From: Entomobacter blattae
Lineage (GTDB): Bacteria > Pseudomonadota > Alphaproteobacteria > Acetobacterales > Acetobacteraceae
Reading direction: 5' to 3'
Assembly: GCF_014672835.1 (NCBI RefSeq)
Contig: NZ_CP060244.1
Coordinates: forward strand, 847,001 to 911,000
Length of the DNA: 64,000 nt
Shown here: piece by piece, positions 27,677 through 37,538 of the stretch
Position numbering within the stretch: position 1 is the stretch's first letter
Layout: each line of letters opens with the position of its first letter
Notes under the pieces: model-generated
Told to the model about the DNA's origin: nothing
The model's database searches: none
The model's input: only the letters and a program-made list of their open reading frames with translations
Made by a program: the position numbers and the translations under genes

Positions 27677-28870
27677 ATGCAGTTTTTTTCTTGTAAACGA
27701 CAGCTCGATGCGCGCTTGACCAAGTGGGCGATTTTAGCAACAGGGTTAAGCATATTTGCGGCCACATTGGCAGGGTGCGAAAAAAAAGCTCCCCCTAAAG
27801 GCAAGGCTGCCCGGCAGGTTTATGTTGTAACCGTGCATAAGAAAAGCACAGAGCTGCAAGTTAACCTTCCCGGCCGTGTAAACTCCGTCCAAATTGCGGA
27901 GATTCGCCCACAGGCTACAGGGATCTTGTGGAAACGTATGTTTGTGGAAGGGGCAGATGTTAAAAAAGGCCAGCAGCTTTATCAGATAGATCCACGCCCC
28001 TACCAAACGGCTTACGAGAATGCTCAGGCCCAGCTTGTCCATGATGAAGCCCTTTATACCACCCAGCATTTACGGGCCCAGCGCTATGGGCCTCTTAAGA
28101 ACATTTCTGCTGTCAGCTTGCAGGATTATAACGATGCGGTGGCCACCGAAAAGCAGACCAAGGCGAATATTGTCAATGATAAAGCCTCTGTCCGCAGGGC
28201 GCAGATTGACCTGGACTATACAAAGGTGTTTTCTCCCATCAGCGGGCGTATCAGCCGCTCGGTAGCAACCCAAGGGGCCTTGGTTACAGCGAACCAGACC
28301 GATCCTATCGCAACTGTAACGCAGCTTGACCCGATCTATGTTGATATTAATGAGCCCACTGTTGAGCAGTTGCGTATCAGGCAACGTCTACAACAGGATA
28401 AGCTCGATAAAATTAACGGCAAGAGCGCTGTTAAAGTCACCCTTTATCTCGAGGATGGCTCACAATATCCCCTGCAGGGAGAGCTTCTTTTCTCGGAAGT
28501 TATTGTTGACCAGCAGGTGGGCACAGTGGTTCAACGTGTGCTTTTCCCCAACCCCAACAAGCTTTTACTTCCTGGCATGTATGTCAGGGCTGTTCTGCAT
28601 GAAGGCAAAGAGGATAATACCTTTGAAGTTCCTGCAGAGGGTGTTATGCGCGATTTGGCAGATACCCCTTATGTGTATGTTGTTGGCAAGGGGAATAAGG
28701 TTGTCCGTAAAGTGATTAACCTTCAAAGGCAGGAGGGTGAAAACTGGATTGTTGTCGGCGGGATCGACGATGGTGACCGCGTTATTGTCTCTGACCCATC
28801 TTCCTTGATTACCGGAGATACGGTTAAGCCAGAGGAAGGGATGAACAAGCTTGGGTTTGTTCCCAAATAA
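27677..28870 (+). CDS. RND efflux periplasmic adaptor, MexA/AcrA family
   Basis: Links the inner-membrane pump to the outer-membrane channel. 397 residues; a lipoprotein signal ends in the lipobox LAGC. Barrel-sandwich half-motif EIRPQATGILWKRMFVEGADV with GQQLYQIDPRPYQ, then a coiled-coil hairpin (AYENAQAQL ... LDYTKVFSPISGRIS), and beta-barrel part PTVEQLRIRQ ... VLFPNPNKLLLPGMYVRAVL. First gene of adaptor-pump-channel, 61 bp before the pump. Confidence 0.92.
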   Translation: MQFFSCKRQLDARLTKWAILATGLSIFAATLAGCEKKAPPKGKAARQVYVVTVHKKSTELQVNLPGRVNSVQIAEIRPQATGILWKRMFVEGADVKKGQQLYQIDPRPYQTAYENAQAQLVHDEALYTTQHLRAQRYGPLKNISAVSLQDYNDAVATEKQTKANIVNDKASVRRAQIDLDYTKVFSPISGRISRSVATQGALVTANQTDPIATVTQLDPIYVDINEPTVEQLRIRQRLQQDKLDKINGKSAVKVTLYLEDGSQYPLQGELLFSEVIVDQQVGTVVQRVLFPNPNKLLLPGMYVRAVLHEGKEDNTFEVPAEGVMRDLADTPYVYVVGKGNKVVRKVINLQRQEGENWIVVGGIDDGDRVIVSDPSSLITGDTVKPEEGMNKLGFVPK

Positions 28871-28931
28871 CAGGAGGTTGGTGGTTTGTTATTTGGTATT
28901 AGATGGTTTTAAGGTTTAAGAACGGATTAGA

Positions 28932-31900
28932 ATGTCCCTATCACGCTTTTTTATTGATCGACCGATTTTTGCCTGGGTGGTAGCCCTTATTATTTCCATT
29001 ATAGGCGTTATTCAAATTATCAGTCTACCGGTGGCACAATGGCCGTTAATTGCCCCGCCGCCTATTACTATTTCTGCCACCTATCCAGGGGCTACGGCTG
29101 ATACTGTTCAAAGAACAGTGGTAGATCCCATCTTGCAGAGTGTCTACGGGCTGGACAATCTGGAATATATTTCTGCTGTGGCCAATGCTGATGGAAGCAG
29201 CACCATCACGCTGACCTTTGCCCAGGGCACGAACCCTGATACGGCAGCCACCCAGGTGCTGATTCGTATGAATGTGGCGAATTCCCTGTTGCCATCGGTG
29301 GTAGCCCTTCAGGGAATTCGTATCAGTAAGTCCAATAAAAGCCTAAGCATGGTGGTGAGCTTAAGCTCAGAAGACAACTCCATGGACGAGGCGGCCTTGG
29401 GCGACCTTATGGCTACGGATGTACAAAACCCCGTAACTCGTTTGAACGGTATTGGCGATTACCTTCTGTTTTCGTCCGAATATGCTATGCGTGTGTGGCT
29501 TGATCCCGACAAGATGAATAACTACCAGCTTAATGTTGGTGATGTCATGCAGTCCATCGAGGCCCAGAATGCCGAACAGCCCTTGGGGGAATTCGGAAAA
29601 TTGCCGGCTCTGCCCCAGACACGGACCTATGCCCTCTCTAGCGGTATTAGGCGTTTAATGTCACCTGAGCAGTTTCAGAATATTCTACTCAAGGTCAAAA
29701 CGAATGGAGCTACCGTCCATCTTTCTGACATTGCTAAGGTAGAGCTGGGGCCTATGCAGTTCCAACCCTTGGGCATGCTTAACGGCCATCAGATTGCGCC
29801 TTTGGGCCTTAAGCTTTCGCCGACAGCAAACCAGCTTGCTGTTGCGAATGAGGTCTATGACAAAATGAAGGACCTCTCGCGGTATTTCCCTCCCCATACC
29901 AAGGTTGAATACCCAGTCGATACCTCCCCCTTTGTGGTTGCCTCCATGCATGAAGTGGTAGAAACATTGGTTATTGCCGTGCTCTTGGTGGTGGTGGTGA
30001 TGTATTTGTTCTTGCAAAGCTGGCGGGCAACACTTGTGCCTTCTATTGCAGTGCCTGTGGTGTTGCTGGGGACATTTGCCATTTTAGGGTTTGCCGGGTT
30101 TACCATTAACACTTTGACTATGTTAGCCATGGTTCTTGCTATTGGGCTGCTGGTTGATGATGCGATCGTTGTGGTGGAAAATGTTGAACGCGTGATGGAA
30201 GAAGACAATCTGGATGCCAAGGAGGCTACGCGTGTCTCTATGGATCAGATCAGTGGGGCCTTGGTCGGTATTGCTGTTGTGCTTTCGGTTGTTTTTATTC
30301 CTATGGCCTTTTTCAGTGGTTCTGCTGGCGTGGTTTATAGGCAGTTTTCCATTACTATTGTTTCGGCCATGATTCTCTCTGTTATCATTGCCCTTATTTT
30401 TTCACCGGCCTTATGTGCAACCTTGCTGAAACCTCGTGAAGAAGGAAAAAAGCCATTTTGGTTTTTCCGGAAATTTAACCAGGGTTTTGAGTGGATGGTC
30501 AGCCATTATATCCGCTGTGTTAAAGTGATGATGAACCACTGGGTGATCACCCTGATCGCCTATCTTGCGATTTGTGCGGTTGTGGCACTCTTTTATATGC
30601 GTATTCCTGGTGGCTTTATGCCAGATGAGGATCAGGGGGAGTTCTATATTCAGACCACCTTGGCCCCAGGGGCTTCGGCTGCCCAGGTTGCAGCCGTTAA
30701 CGAGCAGATTATGAATTACTACCTTACCCAGGAAAAGGATTCTGTTGAGCTGTGCTTTACAGCGATTGGCTTTAATTTTGGGGGCCAGGCACAGAATGCA
30801 GCTTTTGGGGCTGTGCATCTTAAACCCTTTGATGAGCGAAGAGGAAAGCAAGATTCGGCTGAGGCCGTTATTGCCCGTTCGCGCAAGTTCTTCTCGACCA
30901 TCCGAGGGGCAACGATTATTCCCTTTCTTCCACCCCCTGTGAAGGATTTGGGAAATGCCACCGGTTTTGACCTTGAGCTTGAAGACCGTGGCCATCTCGG
31001 GGTACAAAAAATGGCAGAGGCCAGACGCAAGCTGTTAAGAATGGCCAGTGCTGATAAAAGGCTTGTGGCTGTTCGCCCGAATGGGCTGAGTGACGCTCCC
31101 GAATACACTTTTAATATTGATCGGCAAAAAGCCAGTGCCCAGGGTGTTTCAATTAGTGATATCAACACGATGCTGGCAACCATTATTGGCTCTAACGATG
31201 CAGGTCTTTTTAACCTTCGTGGGCGCGTGAAGCATGTGTTTGTACAAGGGGCACCAGATTCGCGTATGAAGCCGGAGCAGTTGTTGCAAAAATGGTATAT
31301 CCGCAATGGACAAGGGAGCATGGTTCCACTCAGCACATTTGTAACAGGGCACTGGACAACAGGGCGCCTTAAGGTGGAAACCTATAATGGCTACTCCTCT
31401 TACGAAATTGTAGGCCAAGGGGCAGCGGGGATCAGCTCTGGCCAGGCTATGAAAATTATGGAAGAGTATGTGGCCAAACTTGGCCCTGGTATAGGGCATG
31501 AGTGGACGGGCATGTCATATGAAGAGCAGAAAAGCGCGGGTCAGGCCTGGAAGCTTTATGCGATTTCCATTGTTATTGTCTTGCTCTCTCTTGCCGCCCT
31601 TTATGAAAGCTGGCCTATCCCCTTTGCGGTGATGATGGTTGTTCCCTTGGGAATTTTGGGGGCCACAGGCTTAACCATTTTGCGCGGGTTAAGTAACGAC
31701 GTCTACTTCCAGGTGGGGCTGTTAACAACAGTAGGACTTTCAGCGAAAAACGCCATTCTGATTGTGGAATTTGCCAAGGAGCATTATGATTCCGGTAAAA
31801 GTCTGTTTGAGTCAGCCTGGCTTGCTGCCCATGAGCGTATTCGCCCCATTTTAATGACATCACTGGCCTTTGTGTTTGGTGTTCTGCCCTTAGCTATTGC

Positions 31901-32090
31901 CACTGGGCCTGGGGCTGCCAGCCATGTGGATATGGGTACTAGCCTTACCGGTGGGGTTGTCAGTGCAACTGTTTTGGCCCTGCTTTTTGTACCTGTGTTT
32001 TTTATTGTGGTGTTGCGGGCCTTTGGTGTGAAACCCCATCCTATACAAAAAGAAGCTTCAAAGACAACAGCAGGACAGGCTATGGAATGA
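28932..32090 (+). CDS. RND multidrug efflux permease, MexB/AcrB (HAE1) family
   Basis: 1052 residues, normal length, with 12 transmembrane helices and two large periplasmic loops. Start MSLSRFFIDRPIFAWVVALI is typical. The proton-relay Asp pair is in LAIGLLVDDAIVVVENVERV and the relay Lys in VGLSAKNAILIVEFAKEH. It exports drugs, bile-like or plant compounds using proton flow; the substrate is not predictable. The stop overlaps the channel gene start by 4 bp. A short decayed copy of part of this gene lies at 55160-55250 on the other strand. Confidence 0.94.
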   Translation: MSLSRFFIDRPIFAWVVALIISIIGVIQIISLPVAQWPLIAPPPITISATYPGATADTVQRTVVDPILQSVYGLDNLEYISAVANADGSSTITLTFAQGTNPDTAATQVLIRMNVANSLLPSVVALQGIRISKSNKSLSMVVSLSSEDNSMDEAALGDLMATDVQNPVTRLNGIGDYLLFSSEYAMRVWLDPDKMNNYQLNVGDVMQSIEAQNAEQPLGEFGKLPALPQTRTYALSSGIRRLMSPEQFQNILLKVKTNGATVHLSDIAKVELGPMQFQPLGMLNGHQIAPLGLKLSPTANQLAVANEVYDKMKDLSRYFPPHTKVEYPVDTSPFVVASMHEVVETLVIAVLLVVVVMYLFLQSWRATLVPSIAVPVVLLGTFAILGFAGFTINTLTMLAMVLAIGLLVDDAIVVVENVERVMEEDNLDAKEATRVSMDQISGALVGIAVVLSVVFIPMAFFSGSAGVVYRQFSITIVSAMILSVIIALIFSPALCATLLKPREEGKKPFWFFRKFNQGFEWMVSHYIRCVKVMMNHWVITLIAYLAICAVVALFYMRIPGGFMPDEDQGEFYIQTTLAPGASAAQVAAVNEQIMNYYLTQEKDSVELCFTAIGFNFGGQAQNAAFGAVHLKPFDERRGKQDSAEAVIARSRKFFSTIRGATIIPFLPPPVKDLGNATGFDLELEDRGHLGVQKMAEARRKLLRMASADKRLVAVRPNGLSDAPEYTFNIDRQKASAQGVSISDINTMLATIIGSNDAGLFNLRGRVKHVFVQGAPDSRMKPEQLLQKWYIRNGQGSMVPLSTFVTGHWTTGRLKVETYNGYSSYEIVGQGAAGISSGQAMKIMEEYVAKLGPGIGHEWTGMSYEEQKSAGQAWKLYAISIVIVLLSLAALYESWPIPFAVMMVVPLGILGATGLTILRGLSNDVYFQVGLLTTVGLSAKNAILIVEFAKEHYDSGKSLFESAWLAAHERIRPILMTSLAFVFGVLPLAIATGPGAASHVDMGTSLTGGVVSATVLALLFVPVFFIVVLRAFGVKPHPIQKEASKTTAGQAME

Positions 32091-33811
32091 TGATGGTCAA
32101 GCAGGCATTAAACGCTAGAATGCAGGTTCGCGGCCTTGTAAAAGGGTATGGGGCTTGTGCAGACAATAGGCCGGTTCAGGGTTTGCGCCAGGGTTTGCGA
32201 ATGAAGAGGCCTGTTGGGTGGGTTATCAGTGTTTGCATGGTTTTTCTGGTCTCCTTAGGGGGATGTAATCTTGTGCCAGACTATCACCGCCCTGATTTTC
32301 CCGTTGCGCAAAACTGGCCCATTGGGCCTGCCTATGGCCCAGCTCTCTTAAATGATGCTGGCAAGCCCGGGGTTGAAACTATTGGCTGGAAGGCGTTTTT
32401 TCATGACCCTGTTCTCATCAGGCTGATTGAAATTAGCTTGCGCAACAATCGGGACCTGCGTGTTGCAACCGAAAATATCATTAGTCAACGTTCGGCCTAT
32501 CAGTACCAACGTGGGGAGCTGTTTCCGACCATTAGTGGTCAGTTTTCTGCCAGTTATGCAACTTATCCCGGAAGTACGCTCAGCTCTTCCAGCACTACCG
32601 TGCATTGGAACAGGCTGCAGACCGGGTTTGGCATTTCCAATTATCAGATTGACCTTTTTGACCATGTCAGAAGCTTAACGGAACAGGCTTTTGAAGAATA
32701 TATGGCCCAGATCAATACTCGTATGAGTGTTCAGATCAGCTTGATGACTCAGGTTACCAATGCTTATCTTACCTGGATAGCCGATCGGGAAAGCTTACGT
32801 GTTATTCAAGGTACGGTTGAAAACAGGGCTAAGAATTTGGATCTGGTCTCTAGTCTGTTGCGTTATGGCCAGCAAACCGGCCAGGCCCGTGCGGAAGCCC
32901 AAGAGGCCTATCAACAGGCTAAAAGCCAGGAAATGCAGTATACTCGCCAAGTGGCCCTGGATATGAATAATCTTGTGCTTTTATTAGGGACCAATCCACC
33001 CCCGCCCTTACTGGCACAGATGGAACAGGTTACCTCTTTACAGCAGGTAGAACCTTTCCCTCCTTTGCCTCAGGGGGTTCCGTCTCAGTTGTTGCAAAGA
33101 CGGCCTGATATCCGTGCGGCTGAACATCAGCTTTTGGCAGCCAATGCGAATATTGGGTATGTCCGTTCCCAGTTTTATCCCTCCATTTTGCTGTCAACCG
33201 CTTCTGTGGGCACGGGTGGTACGCAGTTTGCCCAGTTTTTTAAGAAACATTCCTTAATCTGGCAGCTGGCCCCTACTGTGAGCTTGCCAATTTTTACAGC
33301 GGGGCAGAATGTGGCTGGTCTTGAACAGGCCAAGGCAGAACAACGTGTTGCTGTGGCCCAATACCAAAAGGCCGTACAAACGGCTTTTAGGGAAGTGGCT
33401 GATGCCTTGGCGTCTCGCCATACCTATTCCCAGCAGATTGGATTTGACCAGGAGAGGGTGGTGGCAAGCCATACAGACTATACCCTTTCAAGAGCCCGCT
33501 TCCTGAATGGGGTTGATAGTTTTTTAAATACGTTGGTGGCTCAAAATACGTATCTTACCAATCAGCTTACCCTTATTCAGTCCCGCTTGCAGTATAAGAA
33601 TAGCCTTTCTACCTTATATACTGCGTTAGGTGGGGGGTGGACAGTGTCGGAGGAAATGCCCATTCCCAATGCTCGTGCTGTGAATGATCCGAAAGGCCCT
33701 GTTCAAAATACAGCGACACCCCCACAGAGTGTTAAGGCAGTAGATAGTGGTTTGGCAACACATGGCCAAGCTGTTAATCTTCAACCTCTAACAGGGCAAA
33801 AAAGCCAATAG
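32087..33811 (+). CDS. Outer-membrane efflux channel, OprM/NodT family
   Basis: 574 residues, longer than the usual ~470 because of an N-terminal extension of about 45 residues before the signal and a Gln/Pro-rich tail of about 55 residues. The lipobox is LGGC followed by NLVPDYHRP, the usual OprM start. TolC-fold duplications include LRNNRDLRVATENI and SQLLQRRPDIRAAEHQLLAANANIG (split here), then YQKAVQTAFREVADALA. Start overlaps the pump stop, so it is translationally coupled. It completes a tripartite pump. Confidence 0.9.
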   Translation: MMMVKQALNARMQVRGLVKGYGACADNRPVQGLRQGLRMKRPVGWVISVCMVFLVSLGGCNLVPDYHRPDFPVAQNWPIGPAYGPALLNDAGKPGVETIGWKAFFHDPVLIRLIEISLRNNRDLRVATENIISQRSAYQYQRGELFPTISGQFSASYATYPGSTLSSSSTTVHWNRLQTGFGISNYQIDLFDHVRSLTEQAFEEYMAQINTRMSVQISLMTQVTNAYLTWIADRESLRVIQGTVENRAKNLDLVSSLLRYGQQTGQARAEAQEAYQQAKSQEMQYTRQVALDMNNLVLLLGTNPPPPLLAQMEQVTSLQQVEPFPPLPQGVPSQLLQRRPDIRAAEHQLLAANANIGYVRSQFYPSILLSTASVGTGGTQFAQFFKKHSLIWQLAPTVSLPIFTAGQNVAGLEQAKAEQRVAVAQYQKAVQTAFREVADALASRHTYSQQIGFDQERVVASHTDYTLSRARFLNGVDSFLNTLVAQNTYLTNQLTLIQSRLQYKNSLSTLYTALGGGWTVSEEMPIPNARAVNDPKGPVQNTATPPQSVKAVDSGLATHGQAVNLQPLTGQKSQ

Positions 33812-34112
33812 GTTTCGTTCGTTGCTTGTCAAGATTCGTTGCCTGTTAAGAAGAGTATCCTTCTGGCTTGAGGGCGAGGGGATGTCTTGTCTCAGAAAGA
33901 GTGTCTGGTTCTAGAAAGGATGTCTGGTAAAACTGAGAAACTTCAAAACTGGGAAACCTACTGAGCCTTTTTTCTGAAATACGCTTGTAAAATAAATACG
34001 CTTGCAAAATACTGAAAAATGCACGGTCTATCTTGAAAAGGTGGTTGTCTTGGGTAGAAGGTTTATTCCATGGTAAAAAGGTGGAGTTCATAATACGATA
34101 AGGTTCAGCAGG
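33812..34112. other. Spacer with degenerate short repeats
   Basis: About 300 bp without a gene. Imperfect duplications include TTCGTTGC-TTGTCAAG/ATTCGTTGCCTGTTAAG (about 33817-33850), GTGTCTGG/GATGTCTGG (about 33901-33926) and TACGCTTGTAAAATAAA/TACGCTTGCAAAATAC (about 33979-34012). Confidence 0.4.
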
Positions 34113-35642
34113 GTGGGAAAAATAGAAAAAAACGCAACATCACTATCTTCATCCCGTCAACGTAAAACCTTCCAGCAGATGCAGGCAGAACTTCACTCCC
34201 ATGGGTTAAAAAGAAGTCTGGGGCGCTTTCAGCTGACCATGCTCGGGATAGGCTCAATTGTAGGAGCTGGGATTTACGTTATGACGGGGATGGCGGCTTC
34301 GGTTTATGCTGGCCCGGCCATATTGGTTTCATTTGTCGTTGCTGGTTTGGCTTGTTTATTTACAGCCTTTTCTTATGGCGAGCTGGCTTCGGTTATGCCG
34401 GTTTCGGGCTCAGCCTATAGTTATGCTTATCTTTCCTTGGGGGAAGTTTTTGCCTGGGGAGTTGGTTGGTTATTGCTTTTGGAATATGGTATTTCCGATG
34501 CCAGTGTGGCTGCGGGTTTTTCAGGCTATCTGACAAGTTTTCTTCAGGATATCGGTATTACCATGCCACAGGCCTTGGTGACGCCAACACTGGGTACTAC
34601 GGCTGATGGGGCATTGGTCGGCCATATGAGTATTGATTTATTGGGGGCAGGGGCCATTGGGCTGGTTACGTTTTGCCTGTTATTAGGTGTTTCAGAGAAT
34701 GCCACCATCAATGCCATCATTGTTGTAATTAAAATTCTGGTTCTTCTTGTGTTTGTGGGTTTGGGGGTATTTTATGTTCATAAAGCCAATTTTACGCCCT
34801 TTATTCCTCCAGCGACAGACGGCTTTCATTATGGCTATTCTGGCATATTCCGTGCAGCATCTATTATCTTTTTTGCCTATGTGGGGTTTGAGGCTGTTTC
34901 AACAGCATCTTCAGAAGCCCGTAACCCAGCCCGAGATGTGCCGTTTGGCATTATAGTCTCCTTATTGGTCTGTACATTAATTTATATGGCAACGGCTGCG
35001 GTCATGGTAGGGGTGGTTCCCTATCGGGAACTGAATGTCGCGGATCCTTTAGCGATTGCAGTTAATCATATGCAGATGCCCTGGCTAGGCAGTATATTGA
35101 AGTTGGCTGCGGTTACAGGGCTGTTTTCTGTTATGCTGGTTTTACTTTTCGGCCAGACCCGGATTTTTTATGCCATGTCTTACGATGGCTTGCTGCCTGC
35201 CGCTTTTAGCAAGCTTCATCCGCGTTTTGCCACCCCTTGGACAGGCACCTTGGTTATAGGCGTTGTGGTGGCTTTGGCAACGGCCTTTTTGCCTCTGGAT
35301 ATTATTAGTGATCTTGTCAGTTTAGGGACAGCCACAGCATTTGGGGTGGTGTGTTTTACAGTGATCTGGCAGCGGAATGTTCACCCAGAGCTGGAACGCC
35401 CTTTCAAGGTACCGTTAGGGGCAATAAGAATAAAAAATATCTGGCTGGGAATAACCCCCTGTTTAGGAATTTTCTTTTGTCTGGTTATGGCAGGGCCGTT
35501 ACTCATTGATATGGTTTTGGCCTTCTTTAGGGGAAACCCAGTGCCTTTATTGCTTTTATTGGCCTATTTGCTGATAGGGATTTTGGCTTATATCTGTTAC
35601 GGAAGGAAACATTCCAGGCTTTCAAAGCATTATAATCAGTAA
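34113..35642 (+). CDS. APC-family amino-acid permease, cationic amino-acid transporter type
   Basis: 509 residues with about 12-14 transmembrane helices. The first helix contains the substrate motif GIGSIVGAGIYVMTGM. SVMPVSGSAYSYAYLSLGE and FFAYVGFEAVSTASSEARNP are strong APC/CAT signatures. It likely imports amino acids with protons or sodium. GTG start with AAGG upstream. It lies 59 bp before lolA but probably has its own promoter. Confidence 0.88.
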   Translation: MGKIEKNATSLSSSRQRKTFQQMQAELHSHGLKRSLGRFQLTMLGIGSIVGAGIYVMTGMAASVYAGPAILVSFVVAGLACLFTAFSYGELASVMPVSGSAYSYAYLSLGEVFAWGVGWLLLLEYGISDASVAAGFSGYLTSFLQDIGITMPQALVTPTLGTTADGALVGHMSIDLLGAGAIGLVTFCLLLGVSENATINAIIVVIKILVLLVFVGLGVFYVHKANFTPFIPPATDGFHYGYSGIFRAASIIFFAYVGFEAVSTASSEARNPARDVPFGIIVSLLVCTLIYMATAAVMVGVVPYRELNVADPLAIAVNHMQMPWLGSILKLAAVTGLFSVMLVLLFGQTRIFYAMSYDGLLPAAFSKLHPRFATPWTGTLVIGVVVALATAFLPLDIISDLVSLGTATAFGVVCFTVIWQRNVHPELERPFKVPLGAIRIKNIWLGITPCLGIFFCLVMAGPLLIDMVLAFFRGNPVPLLLLLAYLLIGILAYICYGRKHSRLSKHYNQ

Positions 35643-35701
35643 CAAAATGCCAAAAACAGCGCCTTAGTAATAAAGCTGTTTTGTAAAGAGAAGGATCTTT
35701 T

Positions 35702-36376
35702 ATGAAAATAATTCCGGTTGCACTGGCTGCTGGTGTTTATGGGCTCGTGGGGGGCGTGAGCACCCAAGCCATAGCCAAATCCCCTACCACCATTACAATT
35801 CAAACGGGGGAGCGTGTAGCTCCATTATCTTTAACAGCAGCGCAGCAGGCTTGGGTCAAAAAAGTTGAAGACTGGATGAATAGTGTAAGCACCCTTAAGG
35901 CCCGTTTTCAGCAGATTGCTCAAAATGGGTCTCGTACAACGGGGGATGCCTGGATTGAACGGCCCGGAAAAATGCGGTTCCAATATGATAAACCTAGTCC
36001 CTTACTGTTGGTGGCCAATGAAGGGAAACTTATTTTTAATGATAGCCAGCTGGATCAGACCACAACCATTCCGTTAAATAAAACGCCTTTAGGGCTTCTT
36101 TTACGAGAAAATTTGCGCCTCTCCGGTGATGTGACGATAACAGGTTTTCAACAGACCAATGGCTTTGTCATGGTGCGGGTTATACGCAGCAATGCCCCGG
36201 GAGAGGGAAACCTTACGCTGGTTTTTTGGCAAAACCCATTTGCCTTACGCGGTTGGCGTGTGGTGGACGCCCAAGGCCGCCAAACCCAGGTCGACCTCTT
36301 TGAGCTCCAAAAAGGAGAAGAATTTCCCTCTTCATTATTCAGCCTTGATATTGGACGGAATAAGCACGACGAGTAA
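35702..36376 (+). CDS. lolA: Outer-membrane lipoprotein carrier protein, LolA-like
   Basis: Periplasmic chaperone taking lipoproteins from LolCDE to the outer membrane. 224 residues with a signal peptide (core VALAAGVYGLVGGVSTQAIA). Core motifs: STLKARFQQIAQNGSRTTGDA, ERPGKMRFQYDKPSPLLLVANE (split), LGLLLRENL. C-terminal LRGWRVVDAQGRQTQVDLFELQ is the LolA end. AAGGAT precedes the ATG. Confidence 0.88.
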   Translation: MKIIPVALAAGVYGLVGGVSTQAIAKSPTTITIQTGERVAPLSLTAAQQAWVKKVEDWMNSVSTLKARFQQIAQNGSRTTGDAWIERPGKMRFQYDKPSPLLLVANEGKLIFNDSQLDQTTTIPLNKTPLGLLLRENLRLSGDVTITGFQQTNGFVMVRVIRSNAPGEGNLTLVFWQNPFALRGWRVVDAQGRQTQVDLFELQKGEEFPSSLFSLDIGRNKHDE

Positions 36377-36453
36377 AGCCAGAAAACCCCTTCAGCTCTG
36401 AAGCCAGAAGAGGAGATTACTTATTGCGATGCTATTGTATGGCCGCGTTATTG

Positions 36454-37374
36454 TTACGGTAATTCTGTTTTAGGGGTGTTTTGGGCAAGCTCAAGGGCGC
36501 GGGTATAAACTGTTTTTTTTGGCAGGTTTAACGTTTTTGCCACGAAAGCGGCTGCATCTTTCAGGCTCATATGGGTTAGGGCGTGTAAAATATGGCGGTC
36601 AAGCTCTGCTTGCGTGGTAACAGTGGGGGTGCTGTTGGGGGCCATAAGCAGGACAATTTCGCCACGAGGGGGAGTATGGGCATAAAAATCTGCCAATTCT
36701 TTGGCCGAGCCCCGGCGGAGTTCCTCAAAGCGTTTGGTCAATTCTCGGGCAATGGCCACAGGGCGTTGGCTGCCAAAAACTTCAGCGATGTCACCAAGGC
36801 ATTCGGCAAGCCGATGGGGAGCTTCGTACCAGATAACAGTTGTGGAAAGACCTGCTTGCTCTACGGCTTTCAGGATGGAAAAATCGCTTAAACGGGCGGC
36901 CTGCCGTGTGGGGGGAAAGCCCATAAAAAGAAAAGGGTGGGGGGGAAAGCCCGAAAGCGTTAACGCCATAAGAGCAGCATTGGGCCCAGGAATTGCCGTT
37001 ACGGGCAGCTCAGCCTCAATTACAGCGCGAACAAGGCGGTAACCCGGATCAGAAATAACAGGTGTTCCGGCATCACTGACAAGGGCAATGGTCATCCCCT
37101 TATGCAGCCGGGAAATATGGGTGGGAATACGGTGGGCTTCATTATGATCATGCAGGGATTCGGTGGGGGTTGTTATGCCATAATGCTGTAGAAGCCTTGC
37201 GGTAACGCGAGTATCTTCACACAAGATCAAGTCCGCCTGGGCCAGCACTTGCCTTGCCCGGGCGCTTAAATCTTCCAGATTACCGATGGGGGTGGCCACC
37301 AGGCAGAATATCCCCTTTTCACGCAGGTTGAGGGTATGGTCTTGGAGAGAGGAAAGGGGGTAAAGATCAGGCAT
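36454..37374 (-). CDS. rsmI: 16S rRNA (cytidine(1402)-2'-O)-methyltransferase
   Basis: SAM-dependent methylation of C1402 in the ribosomal decoding centre. 306 residues. LVATPIGNLEDLSARA, CEDTRVTARLLQHYGI, ALVSDAGTPVISDPGY, PGPNAALMALTLSG and FEELRRGSAKEL are diagnostic. A C-terminal helix-turn region (MSLKDAAAFVAKTLNLPKK) is usual. Divergent from the LpoA/LppC-like gene, the standard yraL-yraM arrangement. Confidence 0.95.
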   Translation of the reverse strand: MPDLYPLSSLQDHTLNLREKGIFCLVATPIGNLEDLSARARQVLAQADLILCEDTRVTARLLQHYGITTPTESLHDHNEAHRIPTHISRLHKGMTIALVSDAGTPVISDPGYRLVRAVIEAELPVTAIPGPNAALMALTLSGFPPHPFLFMGFPPTRQAARLSDFSILKAVEQAGLSTTVIWYEAPHRLAECLGDIAEVFGSQRPVAIARELTKRFEELRRGSAKELADFYAHTPPRGEIVLLMAPNSTPTVTTQAELDRHILHALTHMSLKDAAAFVAKTLNLPKKTVYTRALELAQNTPKTELP

Positions 37375-37538
37375 GCCGGTCCCTAGAGTTTGAGGAAATG
37401 GTTTTGTCAGGTATGGTAAGAGCGTATTATAACCATTTGCTTGATTGGGACTAGGGTTTTAGCTTGTATAAGGTAAGATAAGGGCTTTGGAACATTCCTG
37501 GCAAAAAGATGCCGTAATTTTTCAAGATAAAGGGATGT